Origin: Alphaproteobacteria bacterium
GTDB lineage: Bacteria; Pseudomonadota; Alphaproteobacteria; UBA6615
Length of the DNA stretch: 64,000 bases
Assembly (NCBI GenBank): GCA_021774575.1
Contig: JAJFIX010000006.1
Location: 372,001-436,000, forward strand
Direction: 5' to 3'
Below, one piece after another: positions 42,414 through 51,815 of this stretch. The notes under the pieces are model-generated. The model did not search any database. It was given only the letters and a program-made list of their open reading frames with translations, and was not told where the DNA came from. The position numbers were made by a program, and so were the translations under genes. Every line of letters begins with the position of its first letter. Within the stretch, counting starts at the first letter, position 1.

Positions 42414-42429
42414 AACTCCCAGTGTTAAA

Positions 42430-42475
42430 GGGAGCCGGCCGGGTCGCTTAAGTTATGGTCCTGTCGGCTCTCTTT
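42430..42475 (+). terminator. Intra-operon terminator between rhaS and rhaT
   Basis: GGGAGCCGGC near 42430 pairs with GTCGGCTCTC near 42463 and is followed by TTTTTC. Partial termination here would give excess binding protein. Confidence 0.65.
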
Positions 42476-42577
42476 TTCTTTTCTGCCGGGATCCCTATAA
42501 TTGAATCCAGGCTATCAACAGTCCTCGAATACTAATGTTTTCAGCTCGTGAACGGCATGTCGCTGGAGGTGACTTCG

Positions 42578-44098
42578 ATGGTCCGGGAAACCGCACCCAA
42601 GCCCGTCATTTTAGAGGTAAATGGGCTGTCTAAGCAGTTCCCGGGAGTAAAGGCCCTCGACGATGTTTCGCTAACGGTCCGAGCGGGCGAAGTCATGGCC
42701 TTAGTCGGTGAGAACGGGGCTGGCAAATCAACCATCGTCAAAATTCTGACAGGTATTTACAAACCCGATGGCGGATCCATAAAGGTAGACGGAACCTCTG
42801 TAAATTTCGTGCGACCGTCGGATTCATGGCTGGCCGGAATTTCGGCTATTCATCAAGAAACATCCGTCTTTGAAGAATTGACAGTTGCCGAAAATATTTT
42901 TATGGGCCATCAGCCGACGAAGCCTCGCGTTCCGCTCATAGACTGGCGGGATATGCACCAGCGGGCACAGGAAATCCTCGACAGAATGGACGTTCCTATT
43001 TCGACCCGAGCTCTCGTCCGCGATCTCAGCGTCGCGCAACGGCATATTCTGGGTGTTGCAAAAGCTCTTAGCCACGACGCACAAGTCGTCATTATGGACG
43101 AACCGTCTGCCTCGCTAAGCCGTCGCGAAATAGAACAACTTATGGTGATTGTGCGGCAGCTGCGCGATGAGGGAAAAGGCGTCATTTTTATTTCCCATAA
43201 ATTTGATGAGATTTTTGAGATCGCTGACCGCTATACCGTATTGCGCGACGGAGAATTAGTCGGCGACGGTGACATCTCGGATGTCAACCAAGACGATTTG
43301 GTGAAGCTGATGGTCGGACGTTCTCTTGACGAGGTCTTTCCAAAAGTCGATGTACCGATCGGTGAAGTCGTTTTTTCCGTCGACGGTTTTACCCACGACA
43401 CCGAATTCGACGATATATCGTTCACATTGCGTAAAGGCGAAATATTGGGGTTTTATGGCCTAGTTGGTGCCGGGCGATCTGAATTGATGCAAGCAATTTT
43501 CGGCATCACACATCCGCGTAGTGGCACATTAGTCCTCGATGGCGTTCAGGTGAAAATCGACAGCCCGGTTGAGGCCATGCGCGCGGGCCTAGCCTATGTG
43601 CCCGAAGATCGGCAACACCAGGGTGCGATCTTGCCAATGTCCATCCGCAAAAATATGACACTGCCATTAATCGAACAGCTCAGCCATCGCGGCTTTCTTA
43701 ATCGTCGCAAACAACTTGGCGCGACCAAAGAAATGGGTGCCCGGCTCAGTGTCAAGGCGGCCCATTGGGATCAACAGGTTGAAGATCTCTCCGGCGGCAA
43801 TCAACAAAAAGTAGTTATCGGTAAATGGCTGGCAACGAGGCCCAGGATTATCATTTTGGACGAACCCACTAAGGGCATAGATATCGGATCCAAGGCGGCG
43901 GTTCATGAATTCATGGGCGAGCTTGTTGCCCAGGGACTTTCAGTCATTCTAGTGAGTTCTGAACTTGAAGAAGTTCGCGGTATGGCGGACCGAGTTATCG
44001 TCATGCATGAGGGACGAATTCGAGGTGAATTTAATCGTCGTGACGCGACCCCGGAGAACATCGTGTCTGTCGCTTCAGGGCTGGAATTGGCCGCATGA
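42578..44098 (+). CDS. rhaT: Rhamnose ABC transporter ATPase, two nucleotide-binding domains
   Basis: 506 residues from the ATG at 42578, which has TGGAGGTGA at ideal spacing; a GTG at 42548 is the alternative. First NBD: Walker A GENGAGKSTIVKIL, signature DLSVAQRHILGVAKAL (degenerate, SVAQR), Walker B VVIMDEPSASLS. Second NBD: GLVGAGRSELMQAIFG (typical altered P-loop of sugar ABC2 types), LSGGNQQKVVIGKWL, IIILDEPTKGIDIG. Same architecture as RbsA/AraG. Energises uptake through RhaP/RhaQ. Overlaps rhaP as ATGA. Confidence 0.93.
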   Translation: MVRETAPKPVILEVNGLSKQFPGVKALDDVSLTVRAGEVMALVGENGAGKSTIVKILTGIYKPDGGSIKVDGTSVNFVRPSDSWLAGISAIHQETSVFEELTVAENIFMGHQPTKPRVPLIDWRDMHQRAQEILDRMDVPISTRALVRDLSVAQRHILGVAKALSHDAQVVIMDEPSASLSRREIEQLMVIVRQLRDEGKGVIFISHKFDEIFEIADRYTVLRDGELVGDGDISDVNQDDLVKLMVGRSLDEVFPKVDVPIGEVVFSVDGFTHDTEFDDISFTLRKGEILGFYGLVGAGRSELMQAIFGITHPRSGTLVLDGVQVKIDSPVEAMRAGLAYVPEDRQHQGAILPMSIRKNMTLPLIEQLSHRGFLNRRKQLGATKEMGARLSVKAAHWDQQVEDLSGGNQQKVVIGKWLATRPRIIILDEPTKGIDIGSKAAVHEFMGELVAQGLSVILVSSELEEVRGMADRVIVMHEGRIRGEFNRRDATPENIVSVASGLELAA

Positions 44099-45096
44099 CT
44101 GCTTCAGATCTTCGGGCCCTTCTCACGAGACGACGGGAGCCGGCTCTCGCCCTGCTAATCGTTGTTCTCGTCGTCTTAATTGGCATCAGGGCGCCATTTT
44201 TCGTATCGATCGATAGTTTGTCAGGCGTGCTGACAGACACGAGTATTCTGATGATGCTCGCTTGTGCCGAAATGCTGGTCATACTAACGCGCGGGATCGA
44301 CTTGTCGCTGGCTGCGAACGTTGCCTTTACGGGAATGGCCGTCGCTTTGCTTTCCATGTCTTATCCTGAGCTTCCAGTCGTCGCTTATATTGTCAGCGCA
44401 TTGCTCATTGGCCTCGTGTTGGGGGCATTCAACGGATTTTTTGTTGCCATTATCGGTATTCCGCCAATTGTTGTTACTTTGGGCACACTCAGCATGTTCC
44501 GCGGCCTCGTTTTCGTGATCAGTGGTGGCGAGTGGGTGAATAGACACGAAATGCCCGACATCTATCAGATGTTTCCTATGGAGACATTTTTAGGATTGCC
44601 ACATTTATTATGGGTCGCGGTCACCGTCATTCCTATGTTTTGGCTGTTCATGAACCATACGAAGGCAGGCCGATCACTCTATGCCATTGGGGGCAATCCC
44701 CAGGCGGCCCGCTATGTCGGCATACCGATTGAGGCGAGGCTATTTATGGTTTACGCGATTGCCGGCATGATTGCGGGCTTATGCGGCTACCTTTGGACGG
44801 CAAGGTTTGCTGTCGCCTATACCGAAATCGCCATCGGCTTTGAGCTTGTCGTGATCGCCGCCTGTGTTATTGGCGGGGTCAGTATCGCCGGCGGCGTCGG
44901 AACGATTCCAGGCGTCGTACTGGGAGCATTATTTCTTGGCCTAATCGCCAACGCATTACCGGTAATGGGCTGGTCGCCATTCTGGAAACAAGCCATATCT
45001 GGCGCGGTTATTTTGATCGCCGTCGTTCTAAATTCACGCAGCCACAAACGTCAAGGCAAGCTGATTGTGCGTCGTGACGAGGCGACAGCGTCATGA
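44095..45096 (+). CDS. rhaP: Rhamnose ABC transporter permease 1
   Basis: 333 residues, about nine hydrophobic helices (BPD_transp_2). Characteristic EAA-type loop NGFFVAIIGIPPIVVTLGTLSMFRGLVFVISGG near residue 120, IGGNPQAARYVGIPIEARLFMVYAIAG near 200, and the end VIAACVIGGVSIAGGVGTIPGVVLGALFLGLIANALPVMG. Starts within the rhaT stop and ends within the rhaQ start (ATGA both times). Confidence 0.92.
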   Translation: MTASDLRALLTRRREPALALLIVVLVVLIGIRAPFFVSIDSLSGVLTDTSILMMLACAEMLVILTRGIDLSLAANVAFTGMAVALLSMSYPELPVVAYIVSALLIGLVLGAFNGFFVAIIGIPPIVVTLGTLSMFRGLVFVISGGEWVNRHEMPDIYQMFPMETFLGLPHLLWVAVTVIPMFWLFMNHTKAGRSLYAIGGNPQAARYVGIPIEARLFMVYAIAGMIAGLCGYLWTARFAVAYTEIAIGFELVVIAACVIGGVSIAGGVGTIPGVVLGALFLGLIANALPVMGWSPFWKQAISGAVILIAVVLNSRSHKRQGKLIVRRDEATAS

Positions 45097-46130
45097 GTGC
45101 TACGCGCGAAACTGAACGTTATACTGTCGCCGATAAAGCTAAATGGTCGGTGTGGTCGATTTTTCAAACTTGGGAGGTGATTCTTCTCACCCTCTTGGTA
45201 TTTGTCTTCATCGTAAATTCGAATACGTCTCCCTACTTTCTCAACACCTATAATTTGGCCGATGCCACGTTTAATTTTTCCGAAAAGGCGATCATCGCAT
45301 TACCCATGGCATTAGTGATTATCATGCGTGATATCGATATTTCGGTTGCCTCGATTATAGCGCTTTGCTCCATGTTGATGGGACTTGGTGCCGAAGCAGG
45401 AATTGGCGTGCCAGGGCTCATAATGATTGGATTGGCAGGCGGTGTCGCTGCAGGCATGTTCAATGGATTCCTTGTGACAGGTTTAGGACTACCAGCAATT
45501 GTCGTGACGATTGGCACCTTCACGCTTTTTCGCGGCATCGCGTATGTCGTCCTTGGCGACGGTGCGGTCACGACTTATCCGGCCGGTCTACGGTTTTTCG
45601 GCCAAGGATATGTATTCGGAATTATCCCTTTCGAATTCATATTGTTCCTTTTATTGGCGATGGTTTTCGGTGTGCTGCTGCATTTCACAGTGATCGGCCG
45701 CCGCATCTACGCGATCGGCAACAATCCAATTGCGGCCAGGTTTACCGGTATAGCGGTGAACCGATATCGTTTTGTGGCGTTCTGCCTGGTTGGAATGATG
45801 GCTGGGCTGGCGGCCGTTTTGTTAACCTCGCGGATTGGCAGTACGCGGCCCAACATCGCCCTGGGCTGGGAACTCGAAATCATCACCATGGTCGTTCTCG
45901 GCGGGGTCAATATTCTCGGCGGATCGGGGACAATTCCTGGTGTTGTCATTGCCGTATTGCTAGTGGGAATGGTGACGTTTGGTTTTGGTCTGCTAAACAT
46001 ACCTGGGATTATCATGACCGTCTTTATTGGTTCTTTGCTAATTATCACCATTTCGATACCGATATTAGTCCAGCGCCTGCGCGATCGCGCTCGCCTGCGT
46101 GCCCAACAAGCAGAAGTTGGTACAGACTAA
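45093..46130 (+). CDS. rhaQ: Rhamnose ABC transporter permease 2
   Basis: 345 residues, BPD_transp_2 fold paralogous to RhaP: NGFLVTGLGLPAIVVTIGTFTLFRGIAYVVLGDGAVTTYPAG, IGNNPIAARFTGIAVNRYRFVAFCLVGMMAGLAAVLLTSRIGS and VVLGGVNILGGSGTIPGVVIAVLLVGMVTFGF. Forms the heterodimeric channel with RhaP. 25 bp before the lldD-like gene. Confidence 0.92.
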   Translation: MSATRETERYTVADKAKWSVWSIFQTWEVILLTLLVFVFIVNSNTSPYFLNTYNLADATFNFSEKAIIALPMALVIIMRDIDISVASIIALCSMLMGLGAEAGIGVPGLIMIGLAGGVAAGMFNGFLVTGLGLPAIVVTIGTFTLFRGIAYVVLGDGAVTTYPAGLRFFGQGYVFGIIPFEFILFLLLAMVFGVLLHFTVIGRRIYAIGNNPIAARFTGIAVNRYRFVAFCLVGMMAGLAAVLLTSRIGSTRPNIALGWELEIITMVVLGGVNILGGSGTIPGVVIAVLLVGMVTFGFGLLNIPGIIMTVFIGSLLIITISIPILVQRLRDRARLRAQQAEVGTD

Positions 46131-46155
46131 CGCTTTTTAGATTGGTCTACGCGCC

Positions 46156-47316
46156 ATGGCAGATATCCTAACGACATATGATTATAAAGAACTCGCTCGG
46201 CGGCGTGTTCCTAGGATGTTTTTTGACTATGCAGATTCTGGCTCCTGGACGCAGTCGACTTACCGAAGAAACAGTAGAGACTTTTCTGAGATCTTATTGC
46301 GCCAACGGGTGGCGATTGATATTGGCAACCGGTCACTCGAGACAAATATGGCTGCCGAGCGAGTAGCGATGCCCATCGCACTGGCTCCGACCGGATTGGC
46401 CGGCATGCAGCACGCCAATGGAGAAATCCTTGCGGCTCGTGCGGCCGAGGAGTTCAGCGTTCCATTTACCCTTTCGACAATGAGCATTTGCTCGATAGAA
46501 GACGTGGCGGAGGCAACTAAAAAACCGTTCTGGTTCCAGCTTTACGTCATGCGAGACCGTGACTTTGCCGCCAGCTTGCTCGATAGAGCGTTGGCTGTCG
46601 GCTGTTCGGCAATCGTCCTCACCCTCGACCTGCAAGTTCTCGGCCAGCGTCACAAAGATATCCGCAATGGCCTTTCAGCGCCGCCACGCATGACCTTGAG
46701 CAATATCGCACAAATGGCGGTACGGCCGTTGTGGTGTCTCCAAATGCTTGGCGCAAAAAGAAAGACCTTCGGAAATATCGTCGGTCACGCAAAGGGCGTT
46801 AGCGATCTCAGTTCGCTTTCATCCTGGATTGAAGAACAATTTAACCCACATTTTTCCTGGCCTGATATTGAATGGATCAGACAGCATTGGTCAGGTAAAT
46901 TGATCCTGAAGGGCCTAATGGATCCGCTCGACGCGAGCCGTGCCGTCGATGCAGGCGCCGACGCAATTATCGTATCAAACCATGGCGGGCGGCAGCTCGA
47001 CGGCGCGCCATCGTCTATTTCAGCGTTACCCGAAATTGTCGATGCGGTTGGCGACCAGGTTGAGGTCCATTTTGATGGCGGCATCATGAGCGGCCAGGAC
47101 GTGTTTCGCGCACTATGCCTGGGCGCAAAGGCGACCTATGTCGGACGGGCCTATCTCTACGGGTTGGGTGCCGCTGGTCAAGCAGGCGTCGCGCGAGCAT
47201 TGGCGATATTGCAAAAGGAACTCGATCTAACTATGGCGCTTTGCGGTGAGAGACGAATACAAGATGTTGGGCGGCACAACATCGTGTCACACCCGTTTGA
47301 CAATCGTCGAGAGTAG
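46156..47316 (+). CDS. FMN-dependent alpha-hydroxy acid dehydrogenase (L-lactate dehydrogenase-like)
   Basis: 386 residues, TIM barrel. Seen: RVPRMFFDYADSGSWTQSTYRRN at the start, LAPTGLAGMQHANGEILAARAAEEFSVPFTLSTMSICSIEDVA, FWFQLYVMRDR, LTLDLQVLGQRHKDIRNGL, the catalytic His in SNHGGRQLDGAPSS and FDGGIMSGQDVFRALCLGAKATYVGRAYLYG. Probably LldD-type, oxidising L-lactate to pyruvate. The RhaD dehydrogenase half makes L-lactate, so its place at the end of the rha unit completes the route to pyruvate. A glycolate or other 2-hydroxyacid substrate is possible. Confidence 0.85.
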   Translation: MADILTTYDYKELARRRVPRMFFDYADSGSWTQSTYRRNSRDFSEILLRQRVAIDIGNRSLETNMAAERVAMPIALAPTGLAGMQHANGEILAARAAEEFSVPFTLSTMSICSIEDVAEATKKPFWFQLYVMRDRDFAASLLDRALAVGCSAIVLTLDLQVLGQRHKDIRNGLSAPPRMTLSNIAQMAVRPLWCLQMLGAKRKTFGNIVGHAKGVSDLSSLSSWIEEQFNPHFSWPDIEWIRQHWSGKLILKGLMDPLDASRAVDAGADAIIVSNHGGRQLDGAPSSISALPEIVDAVGDQVEVHFDGGIMSGQDVFRALCLGAKATYVGRAYLYGLGAAGQAGVARALAILQKELDLTMALCGERRIQDVGRHNIVSHPFDNRRE

Positions 47317-47348
47317 CCACGCAAACTCTCCGACGGCATAATTCACGG

Positions 47349-48155
47349 CTAGGGCAGGCTCTCACAAGCTATCCCGTCGTTATCGCCGTCGAGCCGATGG
47401 GGGTCGCCAGGACCGGAATCCCTAAAGAAGGTCTGTGCCAGCAGCTGCGTAGCAAAATCCCTGCAATCTTTGTCGGGCGCAATTAGATTTCTCTTCTGTT
47501 CCGGCCTTCGGTCGCTTGACGGCGGGCCATCCAGCCGTTCTCCTTGTCGCCAATCTTCTGGCTGTATAAATGTTCCAGCCCAAATTCCGAGGTTCGCGCT
47601 CCTCGCAATTGATTCTGCGACAACATAGTCTGTACTAAACCGTCGGTAGGCGACCGCCCAGCCGTTCTGTACAAGCCATTTACCTAGGTCCACACCATCG
47701 GCACCGCACACGGCGACGCTGCGCCCATATTGGTCAATATCCCTTTGATCACATGAAATTGTCTTTTGGCTGATGAAGCCGGCGATCACTTGTGTCGCTC
47801 TCTGGCCACACCGATACATTTGGCCGTCACTGGTTCGACAAGATTGGCCACTTTCCGGGGCGTCAATTCCGTACAGCCGAATGCGCGTATCATCAATATG
47901 CAATGTGTCGCCATCGATAATCTGCGGCTGTCCGGCAACAATGACAGCGGGCGTGAGGTCTTGCGACACCTCACTAACACCAAAAATCACGTCATCGAAG
48001 AATATTATGGAAGCCCCGATTGCGGTGCCGATTATGGCCGCCACAATGATGGGGATCCCAATCGGTAACGGTTGTCGCTGTGGATCGTGTGCCCACCGTA
48101 GCCCCGGAGAGCGCTGCAATTTGACGACGTTTTCAAGATTGCGGTGTGGGCGCAC
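47349..48155 (-). CDS. Thermonuclease-family protein with C-terminal Excalibur domain
   Basis: 268 residues. An N-terminal hydrophobic helix ([23 protein letters not shown], ~30-52) anchors or exports it. The SNase domain follows: [72 protein letters not shown], with R, E and R catalytic-type residues. The last 40 residues carry [11 protein letters not shown].. and [13 protein letters not shown], the Excalibur calcium-binding motif. Likely a membrane-anchored periplasmic or secreted nuclease. Confidence 0.88.
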   Translation of the reverse strand: MRPHRNLENVVKLQRSPGLRWAHDPQRQPLPIGIPIIVAAIIGTAIGASIIFFDDVIFGVSEVSQDLTPAVIVAGQPQIIDGDTLHIDDTRIRLYGIDAPESGQSCRTSDGQMYRCGQRATQVIAGFISQKTISCDQRDIDQYGRSVAVCGADGVDLGKWLVQNGWAVAYRRFSTDYVVAESIARSANLGIWAGTFIQPEDWRQGERLDGPPSSDRRPEQKRNLIAPDKDCRDFATQLLAQTFFRDSGPGDPHRLDGDNDGIACESLP

Positions 48156-48322
48156 TATCTCTCTAGCCTATGCCATGATCAACCCATACGACTAGTATGA
48201 TGCGACAATTAACATCCAGTTAATCATACCTGGAATGGGCGACGAGCACGGTGCCTGTATGAGCCCTGAATCGCACATGGTGATGACGTGATTTCCGCCT
48301 GTTCATGTCCTAATCTGCGCCG

Positions 48323-48459
48323 GTTATCGGCCTGTTAATCGCGCGGATGGATTTCCATTAGACGATTGAAGTCACGCATTGATCTGCCAAACTCATGGTT
48401 CAGGTCGGGCAGAACTAGATTTTATCACGGCATAACAGGCTATTTTCGCAGAGACGGGG
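48323..48459 (+). repeat. Dispersed repeat, copy A (136 bp)
   Basis: About 85% identical by eye to 57608-57744, same orientation. Contains GCCTGTTA (48330) and its inverse TAACAGGC (48433), ~111 bp apart, like a small inverted-repeat element. On the minus strand both copies read like a protein C-terminus (LNHEFG..MR.FN.L.E.HPRD then stop), so it may instead be a duplicated gene remnant. Confidence 0.65.
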
Positions 48460-48610
48460 TCGCTCGAGACTGCGTTCATCACCAAACCACAGAATTGCGG
48501 TATAAATCATAGCATTCCTTGCCTACCAACAGCTTCACCCTCTCCAATGGAACACATTAGTTGTACACAATCGGTATGGCTGAGGTGCCCAAAAACGTAT
48601 CTGTTTGCCA
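48460..48610 (+). pseudogene. Decayed second copy of tRNA-flank plus integrase 5' end
   Basis: From ACCAAACCACAGAAT (48481) the sequence aligns, with many substitutions, to 3683-3812: TTCCTTGC.TACCAACA, TGG.ACACATTAGT..TACACA, and ATGGCTGAGGTG (48576) against ATGGCCGAGGTG (3778). It encodes MAEVPKN and CHQR against MAEVSKTN and NQR, and then all similarity ends. It is preceded by CGCTCGAGACTGCG, also found at 21522. An older insertion or a copied end of the same element family. The remaining gap, 48156-48322 and 48611-48672, shows nothing else. Confidence 0.65.
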
Positions 48611-48672
48611 TCAGCGCCTATGACAGCGCACGCATTAACGAAAAATAAAGGTTAACAAATTATTAGAAACAA

Positions 48673-51366
48673 ATGAAAAACGCCCCGACATTGGCGACAC
48701 TTGCAGATTCGCAGGGTGCAGAGACCTGGATCGTAAATTCGGTCTTGTCGGCTGGGAGGGATAAGGCGTCAAAGGCTGATGCGCCGCCGGGTTCTGACGC
48801 GAGCTTTATTCAATCCAAAAATATCCACCTGCTGTACAAGTCTGCGCCGGCCCTCGTCGCCAATGTTCTCTGTGCGGTCGTTTTTATGGTGGCGGCGTAT
48901 CAGGTTATCGAAACGAGTTCACTGGCCTATTGGTTCTTGACCATTTTGGTCATCAGCCTCGGGCGCTATTTTCTCAAACTCCGTTTTCACAAGGCTAATC
49001 CGGGGCAGGAAGAAACAGGCCGCTGGGGCCTATATTATGCATTGGGAAGTGCTGTGTCAGGGCTGCTATGGGGGGTGGCCGCGCTTTATACCCTGCAGGG
49101 TGAATCCGTTATTCTGCATGCAGTGATCACGATCCTCATTGCTGGCCTAGTTGCCGGATCGGCGACCACCAACTCGTCCCACTTGCCATCTTTCTTCGCC
49201 TACACCGTTCCGGTCAGCGCTTGCTTACTTGTCGCCTACTTTCTAGCAGGCAGAGTAGAATATGCTGCAATGGGTGTCGCGATTCTCCTATCCTTCGGTC
49301 TATTGAGCCGTATCGCGATTGTCTTGAACAAGACATTGAGTAAATCTTTCGCTCTCAGAATTAGTAACGATGCACTGTTGGCGGAAATGAGCGCGGACAT
49401 AACCAACCGTAAACGCACTGAAGCAGCGCTCCGGGAAAGCGAACAACGATTTCGGCGGGTATTCGAAACCTCTGCACACGGCATCACGATTACGCGACCA
49501 AACGGGCGGCTAGAAAACATCAATGATGCGATGCGCCGAATGATTGGCTATAGCGCTGACGAGCTAGAGACGCTCACAATGTCCGACTTCACGCATCCCG
49601 ACGACCAAGGCAAGAGCCAGGAGGCTCGAGCGCAGGTATATGACGAGGACCAGTCAGTGGTAACGCTGGAAAAGCGCTACATCAAGAAAACGGGTGAGGT
49701 CGTTTGGGCGCGGACAGTCTTGAGCCCTGTGAGAGACGAGGTCGGCATCGTCCAATTTACTGTCGCAATCACTGAGGACATCACGAGCGCCAGACAAACC
49801 TCAGAATCGTTGCTGATTGCCGAGGAACGAATGCGGGCATTTATGGAGTACACGCCCGATGGCGTCCTGCTGAAGGATGTCGACGGCAAGATTATTGTTG
49901 CCAACCGTGTGCAAACAAATTGGATGACCGCAGCAACCAAGGTCGCCGACGACAGCCTGATTGGCAAGACCGCCTACGATTTGTACCCAACGGATATTGC
50001 GAACCGACTGACGGATCTGGATCGCAAGGTCATGTCGATAAATAAAACGGCTGAATTCGAGCGGTCGCTAACTTTCCTGGATGGATCGTCGATCATTCTC
50101 GAACAGTTGAAGTTTCCGGTTCGCGATAGTGCGGGAAAAATACTCGGCGTTGGTGCGGTCAATCGTGACGTGACAGCGCAGCGCGCGGCGGAGGAGCAAT
50201 TGCGGGGCGCGCAGCGGATGGAAGCAGTCGGTCAACTGACGGGCGGCATCGCGCACGACTTCAACAATCTTCTGGCTGTCATTATTGGCAATTTGGAACT
50301 AGTCAGCGGTCATGTGGACAAAGAGTCCGAAGTGGGTTTATTGACAGGGCGCATCGAGCTGGCAGCGGATAAGGCTGCGTCGCTTGTCGAGCGCCTGCTG
50401 GCATTTTCGCGGTCGCAAACATTGAAGGCTGAGGTGCTCGCGATCGACGGTATCGTGGAAAACCTGGAGGACATGTTAAAGCAGACACTCAGCGCAGCAA
50501 TTGGCCTTGAATTGGAAATGCCGGAAGATCTCTGGTACTGCAATATTGACGCGCTGCAATTGGAGAACGCCTTGCTCAACCTGGCTTCCAATGCTAGCGC
50601 CGCAATGCCCGAAGGCGGGACATTCCGAATTGAATTGTCCAACGTCGAAGTTAATAAAAAGACAGGCAAAGTAGACAATATTCCAGAGGGTATTCCAGAG
50701 GGTATTCCAGAGGGTCGGTATCTGCGACTGCGAGTCAGTGATACCGGCGAAGGCATGGCACCAGACGTGGTGGCGCAGGCGGTTGAACCGTTCTTTACAA
50801 CCAAGGATGTGGGGCAAGGCACAGGTCTCGGGCTCAGCATGGTGCACGGCTTCATCAAACAATCGGGGGGCCACCTCAATATTGTGTCCAGCCTCGGCGA
50901 AGGCACTCGGATTGACATCTACCTGCCACAGGTGAATGCGGCCGCTGCACCCGGCAAGAGTTCTGAAGAGGCGATTGAAATACCACGCGGCAACTGCGAG
51001 ACCGTGCTCGTCGTCGAAGATGACCCCATGGTGCGCGACCTTATTGTGTCGCAAGTCGAAGCCCTAGGCTATACGACCCTCAAGGCCGAAGACGGGCCGC
51101 AGGCGCTCAACGCCGCAGATAATTTGCCAAGTCTTGACTTGCTGGTCACCGATCTTGTTCTGCCCAACGGCATGGACGGCAGAAATGTTGCGCAAGCATT
51201 GAAGGAACAGCACCCAGAAATGAGCATCCTGTTTATGTCGGGTTATAGCGAGAATGTCTTTGCAGACGGCATCGCTCCCGATGGTGGTAGGCTGCTCAAA
51301 AAACCGTTCCGGGCCGCCGAATTTGCGCTGGCAGTCTCTGACGCTCTGCATCGTCCGCGCGCTTAG
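48673..51366 (+). CDS. Hybrid sensor histidine kinase with two PAS domains and a receiver
   Basis: 897 residues. Five or six membrane helices at residues 50-215 (ALVANVLCAVVFMVAAYQVI, HAVITILIAGLVAGSATT, FFAYTVPVSACLLVAYFLAG). PAS1 begins at RRVFETSAHGITITRPNGRLENINDAMRRMIGYSADEL, with a PAC-type KRYIKKTGEVVWARTVLSPVRD; PAS2 at MRAFMEYTPDGVLLKDVDGKIIVANR. HisKA has His528 in LTGGIAHDFNNLLAVI; HATPase_c has NLASNASAAMPEGG and VSDTGEGMAPDVVAQAVEPFFTTKDVGQGTGLGLSMVHGF. The C-terminal receiver has Asp827 in LLVTDLVLPNGMDG. Either phosphotransfer to an unlinked partner or autoregulation. A 12-bp triplicate lies inside the ATPase domain. Confidence 0.92.
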   Translation: MKNAPTLATLADSQGAETWIVNSVLSAGRDKASKADAPPGSDASFIQSKNIHLLYKSAPALVANVLCAVVFMVAAYQVIETSSLAYWFLTILVISLGRYFLKLRFHKANPGQEETGRWGLYYALGSAVSGLLWGVAALYTLQGESVILHAVITILIAGLVAGSATTNSSHLPSFFAYTVPVSACLLVAYFLAGRVEYAAMGVAILLSFGLLSRIAIVLNKTLSKSFALRISNDALLAEMSADITNRKRTEAALRESEQRFRRVFETSAHGITITRPNGRLENINDAMRRMIGYSADELETLTMSDFTHPDDQGKSQEARAQVYDEDQSVVTLEKRYIKKTGEVVWARTVLSPVRDEVGIVQFTVAITEDITSARQTSESLLIAEERMRAFMEYTPDGVLLKDVDGKIIVANRVQTNWMTAATKVADDSLIGKTAYDLYPTDIANRLTDLDRKVMSINKTAEFERSLTFLDGSSIILEQLKFPVRDSAGKILGVGAVNRDVTAQRAAEEQLRGAQRMEAVGQLTGGIAHDFNNLLAVIIGNLELVSGHVDKESEVGLLTGRIELAADKAASLVERLLAFSRSQTLKAEVLAIDGIVENLEDMLKQTLSAAIGLELEMPEDLWYCNIDALQLENALLNLASNASAAMPEGGTFRIELSNVEVNKKTGKVDNIPEGIPEGIPEGRYLRLRVSDTGEGMAPDVVAQAVEPFFTTKDVGQGTGLGLSMVHGFIKQSGGHLNIVSSLGEGTRIDIYLPQVNAAAAPGKSSEEAIEIPRGNCETVLVVEDDPMVRDLIVSQVEALGYTTLKAEDGPQALNAADNLPSLDLLVTDLVLPNGMDGRNVAQALKEQHPEMSILFMSGYSENVFADGIAPDGGRLLKKPFRAAEFALAVSDALHRPRA
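50680..50715 (+). repeat. 3 x 12-bp tandem repeat in the kinase ATPase domain
   Basis: Three perfect units ATTCCAGAGGGT encoding IPEG x3 in a loop between VEVNKKTG and RYLRLRVSD. In-frame, so copy-number change alters only loop length. Confidence 0.9.
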
Positions 51367-51815
51367 CCGGTTGAAAATGTCGCGGCCCTATGTTCACGCA
51401 CCTAGCCAACAAGGAAACCCAAGTCTCGATCTAAATCTCGAGCCCTAAATAATAGACCAAAATGTTTGCTTCCATTCGCCGGGGTTCCAATTTTCGTCCG
51501 GGGCGGGGGCGTGGGAAATGGGTTCGCTGATCCGGCCGATATTGCCTTAATCACACGAGTATAGAATACGATCTCGGCAAAACTTTTCTTAAGTTGTTTA
51601 AATACCCTTGGCCGGAAGTGACCCCCACTGAACCAGGTAGATACACACAGTGAGTCGCGCGGGCAATCGAGGCCCAAATTCCAATTCTGTCGAATTGTTC
51701 ATGTTCCTATCGTTTACCTGAACGGCGACTTCAGAATTGGTTCAGCCCCCTATCTCTATTTTCTGCAGCATACCTGATGCCACACCGGTATGAGGATTTG
51801 CCAAGGAGACTTGAG
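51367..51815. other. Intergenic region, nothing recognised
   Basis: About 450 bases between co-directional genes. No protein-like frame, repeat or hairpin of note; the ribosome-binding site of the next gene (AAGGAGA) is at 51803. Confidence 0.5.

Noticed and set aside
47305-47337. Hairpin CGTCGAGAGT / ACTCTCCGACG after the lldD-like gene
   Set aside because: A fair stem but no T-run on either strand, so not called as a terminator.
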